From contig SJSR01000001.1 of NCBI GenBank assembly GCA_004331795.1, positions 434,001-498,000 of the forward strand: 64,000 bases of DNA, read 5' to 3'. Both the position numbers and the translations under genes were made by a program. The notes under the pieces are model-generated. The model ran no database searches. It saw only the letters and a list, made by a program, of their open reading frames with translations, and was not told the DNA's origin. Below, in pieces: positions 61,287 through 64,000 of this stretch; positions within the stretch are counted from its first letter, which is position 1; the number at the start of each line of letters is the position of its first letter. The DNA is from Erythrobacteraceae bacterium CFH 75059. Its GTDB lineage: Bacteria; Pseudomonadota; Alphaproteobacteria; Sphingomonadales; Sphingomonadaceae.

Positions 61287-64000
61287 ATGGTAAACCGAAC
61301 AATGGCCGACACACAGGAACTGCAGGCTCCGCATACCGATCGCGCGGCGCCCGATCTCCGCTCCCTCCTGATCCGGCGCATCGAGCAGCTGATGCTGCCG
61401 GGCGACACTCCGTTTCCGCAGCCAAAGCTCGGCGACGCGGTCGCCTTCCTGCTGGAGGCGGCGGCGCAGCGCCGGCCCCGGCGCGCGGTCGTGACGGTCG
61501 ACTCGGCACTCGACGACCGCCGCTTCACCCGCTTCGCGGTGATCAACGACGACATGCCGTTCCTCGTCGACTCGATCGCCGCGGTGATCGCGGCTGAAGG
61601 GCTGAGCATCGACCGGCTGGTGCACCCGGTGGTGGCGGTGCGGCGGGACGAAGGCGGACAACTGCGCGCCATATTCCCGCCGGGCGAAGCCGCGGAAGGC
61701 AGCGCGCGCGAGTCGATGGTCTACATCGAAACGGTGCGGATGGACGCGCGCAGCCGCCGCCGCATCGCCTCCAGCATCCGCACCGCGCTCGAGGACGTGC
61801 GCGCCGCGGTCGGGGACTGGACGCGGATGCAGCGCGTCATGGAGGAGGATGCGGCGCGGCTCGACGACGCGGAGTCGGCCGCCCTTCTGCGCTGGCTGAA
61901 TGCGGGCATGCTGACCCAGCTCGGCCATGTCACCCGCCGGCGGGACGGCACCGCGACGGCGCGCCTCGGCATCTGCCGCAAGAGCACGCCCGAGCCGCTC
62001 ACCGACGCGTCCTACGAACGCGCCTTCGCCTGGTTCGATGCGGCCGAGAATGCCGGGAGCGAATTGCTCATCATCAAGGCCAACCACCTCTCCTTCGTTC
62101 ACCGGCGGGTGCCGCTGGACCTGTTCCTGGTGCCGGAACGCAGCGGCGGCGTGACCACGGCGCTTTCGGTGCACGCGGGCGTGTGGACCAGTGCGGCGCT
62201 CGCCGCTCCGGCACCGCAGGTTCCCCGGCTGCGCCGCCAGTTGCAGGCGCTCCTCGACCGGCTGGGCATCGACGCCACCGGGCATGCCGGCAAGGCGCTG
62301 GTCCACGCGTTCACCGCCCTGCCGCACGATCTGCTGATCGGCTTCGACGACGAGAGCACGGCGCGCGTCGTCACGGCCATGATGACGCTGATGGACCGGC
62401 CGCGTCCACGGGTGGTGCTGGTGGAGTCGTCGCTTGCCCGCCACCTGTTCGCGTTCGTCTGGCTGCCGCGCGACCTTCTCTCGACGCAGGTGCGCCTGCG
62501 GATCCAGCGTCTTCTGGAAGAGGGCAACGAGGCCGCCCTCCTCAACTGGAGCCTGGAGGTCGAAGGCGGCAATCTGGCCCTGCTGCGCTTCGCGCTCGAC
62601 GTGCGCACCTCGCGCACCCGCGTCACCGAGGCGCTGCTCGAAGAGCGGCTGCAGGACATGCTGCGCGGCTGGCAGGAGGCGGTGGAGCGCGAACTGAGCC
62701 GGCTCGAGGACGCCAGCCGGGCGGCGGTGGTGGCCGCGCGGCTCGCCGAGGTCTTTCCCATCGGCTACCGCATCCACTACGGCGCCGCCGAGGCGGCTCA
62801 GGACATTGCGCGCCTGCGCCGCCTCGTGCCTCCCGGCGCGGCGGGAGACGGGGACCAGCGCGGCGTGCGCCTCTACCGCAAGGAGGAGGATGAAACGGGC
62901 GTTCTGCGGCTCAAGCTCTACCAGGCGGAAGGCACGCTGGCCCTGTCCGATGCGGTGCCGGTGCTCGAGAATTTCGGCTTCCATGTCCAGAGCGAGATGC
63001 CGACCCTGCTGGACGGGGGCCGCGCCGGCGCCATCCACGACTTCCTGCTGGGCACCTCGGCGCCGGAGCTGGCCGCCCGCGCCATGGAGCGGGCAGAGGT
63101 GATCGAGGACGCGATTGCCGCCGTGCTGAACGGCCATGCGGAGAATGACGGCTTCTACCGGCTGGTGGTGGAGACGACGCTCGATGCCCGGGCCGCCGGC
63201 TGGCTGCGGGCGCTGTATCATTACCTGCGCCAGACCGGGCTGACCTTCACCCTCGACACGGTGACCGGCGCGCTCCTGCGGGCGCCGCAGGTGACGGCGA
63301 ACATCGTGCGGCTGTTCGTCGCCCTGCACGACCCCGCCTTCGCCGGCTCGCGCGAAGCGGAAGCCGAAGAGGCGCGGGCGCACATCCGCCAGGCCCTCGT
63401 CTCCGTGAGCGCGATCAACGACGACCGGATCCTGCGCCTGTTCGCCGCGCTGGTGGAATCGCTGCTGCGGACCAACGCCTTTGCTCCGTCCGGCCAGGAG
63501 GCGCTGGCGTTCAAGATCGACCCGGCAAGTCTGCCAGCCCTTGCCCGGCCGCTGCCATGGCGGGAGATCTGGGTGTACAGCCGCCGGGTCGAGGGCATTC
63601 ACCTGCGCGCCGGGCCGGTCGCCCGCGGCGGCCTGCGCTGGTCGGATCGCCGCGACGACTTCCGCACGGAGGTGCTGGGGCTGCTCAAGGCGCAGCGGGT
63701 CAAGAACGCGGTGATCGTTCCCACGGGCGCCAAGGGCGGCTTCTATCCCAAGCAGCTGCCCTCGCCCGCCATCGACCGCGCCGGCTGGGCAGCGGAGGGG
63801 CAGGCGGCCTACGAAGTCTTCATCCGCGCGCTGCTGTCGATCACCGACAACCTCTCGGCCCGCAAGGTCATCCACCCGCCCGAAGTGGTGGTGCGCGACG
63901 GCGCCGACCCCTACTTCGTGGTGGCCGCCGACAAGGGCACCGCGCGGTTTTCCGATGTCGCCAACGCCATCGCTCTCGAGAAAGGGTTCTGGCTGGGCGA
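61287..64000 (+). CDS. gdhB: NAD-specific glutamate dehydrogenase, large GDH-180 type (cut by window end)
   Basis: About 904 N-terminal residues of the roughly 1550-1600-residue enzyme that deaminates glutamate to 2-oxoglutarate with NAD. The N-terminal regulatory part contains FAVINDDMPFLVDSIAA and ELLIIKANHLSFVHRRVPLD (20); the catalytic part begins near residue 760 with RAGPVARGGLRWSDR, then KAQRVKNAVIVPTGAKGGF with the conserved lysine. The frame stays open to the right edge. The start is ATG at 61287 or 61302. It complements glnE in nitrogen control. The gene symbol follows Pseudomonas usage. Confidence 0.93.
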   Translation, partial: MVNRTMADTQELQAPHTDRAAPDLRSLLIRRIEQLMLPGDTPFPQPKLGDAVAFLLEAAAQRRPRRAVVTVDSALDDRRFTRFAVINDDMPFLVDSIAAVIAAEGLSIDRLVHPVVAVRRDEGGQLRAIFPPGEAAEGSARESMVYIETVRMDARSRRRIASSIRTALEDVRAAVGDWTRMQRVMEEDAARLDDAESAALLRWLNAGMLTQLGHVTRRRDGTATARLGICRKSTPEPLTDASYERAFAWFDAAENAGSELLIIKANHLSFVHRRVPLDLFLVPERSGGVTTALSVHAGVWTSAALAAPAPQVPRLRRQLQALLDRLGIDATGHAGKALVHAFTALPHDLLIGFDDESTARVVTAMMTLMDRPRPRVVLVESSLARHLFAFVWLPRDLLSTQVRLRIQRLLEEGNEAALLNWSLEVEGGNLALLRFALDVRTSRTRVTEALLEERLQDMLRGWQEAVERELSRLEDASRAAVVAARLAEVFPIGYRIHYGAAEAAQDIARLRRLVPPGAAGDGDQRGVRLYRKEEDETGVLRLKLYQAEGTLALSDAVPVLENFGFHVQSEMPTLLDGGRAGAIHDFLLGTSAPELAARAMERAEVIEDAIAAVLNGHAENDGFYRLVVETTLDARAAGWLRALYHYLRQTGLTFTLDTVTGALLRAPQVTANIVRLFVALHDPAFAGSREAEAEEARAHIRQALVSVSAINDDRILRLFAALVESLLRTNAFAPSGQEALAFKIDPASLPALARPLPWREIWVYSRRVEGIHLRAGPVARGGLRWSDRRDDFRTEVLGLLKAQRVKNAVIVPTGAKGGFYPKQLPSPAIDRAGWAAEGQAAYEVFIRALLSITDNLSARKVIHPPEVVVRDGADPYFVVAADKGTARFSDVANAIALEKGFWLG

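Noticed and set aside
1-64000. rRNA, tRNA, CRISPR arrays, transposases, integrases, toxin-antitoxin pairs or restriction systems
   Set aside because: None is visible; the RHH protein at 27317 has no toxin partner and no regularly spaced repeats were seen.

Overview
The window is very GC-rich DNA with dense, mostly housekeeping coding and long antisense open frames. Gene content points to an alphaproteobacterium, most likely of the order Sphingomonadales. The supporting signs are the DUF3576 lipoprotein-leuS-lptE-holA block, a PEPxxWA-CTERM exported protein, a GDH-180 type NAD-glutamate dehydrogenase, scattered polyhydroxyalkanoate (PHA) genes, and EcfG-like promoter candidates. The family-level placement is inference. 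I see no rRNA, tRNA, CRISPR array, prophage or complete insertion sequence.

Layout. 1-5.9 kb: end of ribA, psd, a lipoprotein, a double-hotdog dehydratase, ppk2, phhA, a small lipoprotein and uppP. 5.9-14 kb: an ABC exporter, an intracellular PHA depolymerase, an aldehyde dehydrogenase, a MaoC/thiolase pair and a tandem HD-GYP protein. 14-23.4 kb: a PEP-CTERM protein, ung, an RNase D-like exonuclease, lptC-lptA, and the DUF3576-leuS-lptE-holA operon. 23.5-27.9 kb: phaB, a decaying arsenic operon (frameshifted arsR, intact arsC, acr3 cut to about 27 codons), fumC, and three small proteins. 27.9-36.3 kb: murA, galU and a complete six-gene Mrp-type cation/proton antiporter operon with a fused A+B subunit. 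36.3-42.4 kb: a FucP-like sugar transporter, then a tightly coupled block of a family 2 glycosyltransferase, a divergent acyl-CoA dehydrogenase, a PIG-L deacetylase and a NodS-like methyltransferase, followed by a cytosolic THI5-like binding protein. 42.4-49.4 kb: an Mfd-type helicase with an odd palindrome-rich N-terminal segment, a PilZ protein, an acyl-CoA synthetase, an M23 peptidase and Bcp. 49.4-64 kb: glnE, an M28 peptidase, agmatine deiminase, a 45-residue membrane peptide, a TSUP transporter, thrS with a DUF305 gene, an alpha/beta hydrolase-TPR-monooxygenase operon, and the first ~900 codons of NAD-glutamate dehydrogenase.

How the genes fit together. Envelope biogenesis is well represented (psd, uppP, murA, lptC/A/E, galU, M23 peptidase), as are carbon storage and fatty-acid handling (phaB, phaZ, thiolase, MaoC, acyl-CoA synthetase) and nitrogen control (glnE, glutamate dehydrogenase). 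The strongest candidate for an undescribed system is the block at 37.8-41.4 kb. It combines glycosyl transfer, deacetylation and NodS-like methylation in overlapping genes, the same chemistry as Nod-factor assembly, but with an acyl-CoA dehydrogenase in place of an acyltransferase.
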